A stretch of 6,232 nucleotides of DNA from Xanthobacteraceae bacterium (GTDB lineage Bacteria; Pseudomonadota; Alphaproteobacteria; Rhizobiales; Xanthobacteraceae): positions 1 through 6,232 of the forward strand of contig JASHSE010000289.1 of the NCBI GenBank assembly GCA_030036975.1, in the 5' to 3' direction. The notes beneath the pieces were generated by a model that saw only the letters and a program-made list of their open reading frames with translations, ran no database searches and had not been told where the DNA came from. The position numbers and the translations under genes were made by a program. Of this stretch, positions 5,257-6,232 are shown piece after piece (the stretch's first letter is position 1; every line of letters starts with the position of its first letter).

Positions 5257-6232
5257 CCGTCGTCTTGATCTTCGCCGCCTTGGCGGCGTCGTACCACCAG
5301 GTGTCCGGAATGCCGCGGAAGTAGCGCGGCTGCGCCGGCGGGCGGCCGAATACGTTCCAGTAGGCGATCCAGTGGTTCGGCTTATACCATTGCGGGATCC
5401 AGTAGCGGCCGGCGCGGAACACGCGGTCGAGCGCGCGGCAGGCGGCGACCAGGGCCGGCCGCGTGTCAGCGGCGATCGCGGCCTCGATCAGGGCATCGAC
5501 CACCGGGTCGGCAATGCCGGCGAGATTGTTCGAGCCTTTCAGCGCGGCGGCCTGCGCGGAAAAGAACGAGCGCAGCGAGTCGCCGGGCGTCGCCGAGAAG
5601 CTGAGCCGGTCGGTCGTGATGTCGAAATCGAAATCGTCGAGCCGCGCGCGGTATTGCACCGGATCGACCAGCCGGATGTTGGCGGCAATGCCGAGGATGC
5701 CGAGATTTTTGATCAACGCCAGGTGATGCGGCTCGAACGTCGGCTCGTCGAGTAGAAACTCGATCGTGATCGGCTCGCCGTTCGGCAGCGTGCGCTTGCC
5801 GTTATCGATCGTGCAGCCTGCCGCTTGCAAAAGCTCCACCGCCTTGCGCAGCTGCGCCCGGTCATTCCCGGAGCCGTCGCTGACCGGCGGCACGTAGGGC
5901 GCGCCGAACACCTCGTCGGCAACGCGGCCGCGGAACGGTTCGAGCAGCGTGAGCTCGGCCGCGCCCGGCTTGCCTTCCGCCATCATGTTGGAGTTCTGGA
6001 ACACCGACACGGTGCGGTCGTAGCAGCCGTACATGATGGTCTTGTTGGTCCACTCGAAATCGAAGGCGTCGCCGAGCGCCTCGCGCAGGCGCGGATCGGC
6101 GAATTTCGGCCGCCGCGTGTTGATGAACCAGCCCTGCGCGCCGGACGGCGTATCGTCCGCAATGGTATCGAGCTTGACGCGGCCGTCTTTGACCGCCGGA
6201 AACCCGTAGCGCGTCTTCCAGGTGCGCGACGT
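5252..6232 (-). CDS. yejA: YejA-like periplasmic peptide-binding protein, C-terminal part (gene cut by window edge)
   Basis: This is the substrate-binding protein that would deliver peptides to YejB/YejE in the periplasm. The frame is open from the right edge to TAA at 5254-5252, giving 326 residues, roughly the C-terminal half of this family (about 600 residues). The ATG at 6034 is internal: upstream of it the frame continues with conserved family-5 binding-protein sequence, including GWFINTRRPKFADPRLREAL and DAFDFEWTNKTIMYGCYDRT, followed by SVFQNSNMMAEG. Further family features are the EPFRGRV block, a DPVQYRARLDDFDFDIT segment, and the aromatic end RYWIPQWYKPNHWIAYW...PDTWWYD. The signal peptide would lie outside the window. 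It is the first visible gene of the operon and is separated from yejB by the palindromic repeat. Family assignment is strong; a paralogous peptide-binding protein rather than the strict yejA orthologue is possible. Confidence 0.9.
   Translation of the reverse strand, partial: TSRTWKTRYGFPAVKDGRVKLDTIADDTPSGAQGWFINTRRPKFADPRLREALGDAFDFEWTNKTIMYGCYDRTVSVFQNSNMMAEGKPGAAELTLLEPFRGRVADEVFGAPYVPPVSDGSGNDRAQLRKAVELLQAAGCTIDNGKRTLPNGEPITIEFLLDEPTFEPHHLALIKNLGILGIAANIRLVDPVQYRARLDDFDFDITTDRLSFSATPGDSLRSFFSAQAAALKGSNNLAGIADPVVDALIEAAIAADTRPALVAACRALDRVFRAGRYWIPQWYKPNHWIAYWNVFGRPPAQPRYFRGIPDTWWYDAAKAAKIKTTG

Noticed and set aside
5252..6034. Reading the binding-protein gene as a complete 260-residue gene starting at 6034
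   Set aside because: The frame stays open to the window edge and the sequence upstream of this ATG carries conserved family motifs, so it is an internal methionine of a cut gene.
1..6232. CRISPR array, tRNA, rRNA or complete insertion sequence
   Set aside because: No regularly spaced longer repeats with unique spacers, no cloverleaf or rRNA-like sequence and no transposase with terminal repeats were seen; the 21-bp phased units are only three, short and within a promoter.

Overview
The window is about 6.2 kb of high-G+C DNA from what looks like an alphaproteobacterium of the Hyphomicrobiales (Rhizobiales), probably near Bradyrhizobium, Rhodopseudomonas or Xanthobacteraceae. The protein styles and codon use suggest this. 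So does a long palindromic repeat of the 'GTCATCCTGAGG' kind, which I recall from genomes of this group. The assignment is inference, because no rRNA or other marker is present.

All confident genes lie on the minus strand. In transcription order (right to left) they are: the C-terminal half of a YejA-like periplasmic substrate-binding protein (6232-5252, running off the right edge); a 139-bp gap that is mostly one ~100-bp imperfect palindrome; yejB permease (5112-4000); yejE permease (3998-2781, GTG start with a clear GGAGG); an AT-rich 76-bp gap with a sigma70-like promoter and three operator-like dyads; a helix-turn-helix protein that looks like an antitoxin (2704-2288); a PIN-domain (VapC-like) toxin (2291-1836); and yejF, a double ATPase (1836-208). 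Positions 1-207 are less G+C-rich (about 48% over 1-180) and hold no recognised gene. One open frame runs in from the left edge to a stop at 178-180.

yejA, yejB, yejE and yejF together make a complete YejABEF-type ABC importer for peptides or peptide-like compounds. In Escherichia coli this system takes up microcin C. In rhizobia and Brucella it affects responses to antimicrobial peptides.

The notable point is a toxin-antitoxin pair sitting between the permease genes and their ATPase gene. Antitoxin and toxin overlap by ATGA, and the toxin stop overlaps the yejF start (TGATG). The pair has its own promoter (TTGACA-N17-TACATT), covered and followed by three 15-bp near-palindromes spaced exactly 21 bp apart. 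The layout suggests that the antitoxin autoregulates this promoter and that yejF transcription and translation are at least partly tied to the toxin-antitoxin operon. That coupling is inference from layout, not shown by the sequence alone.
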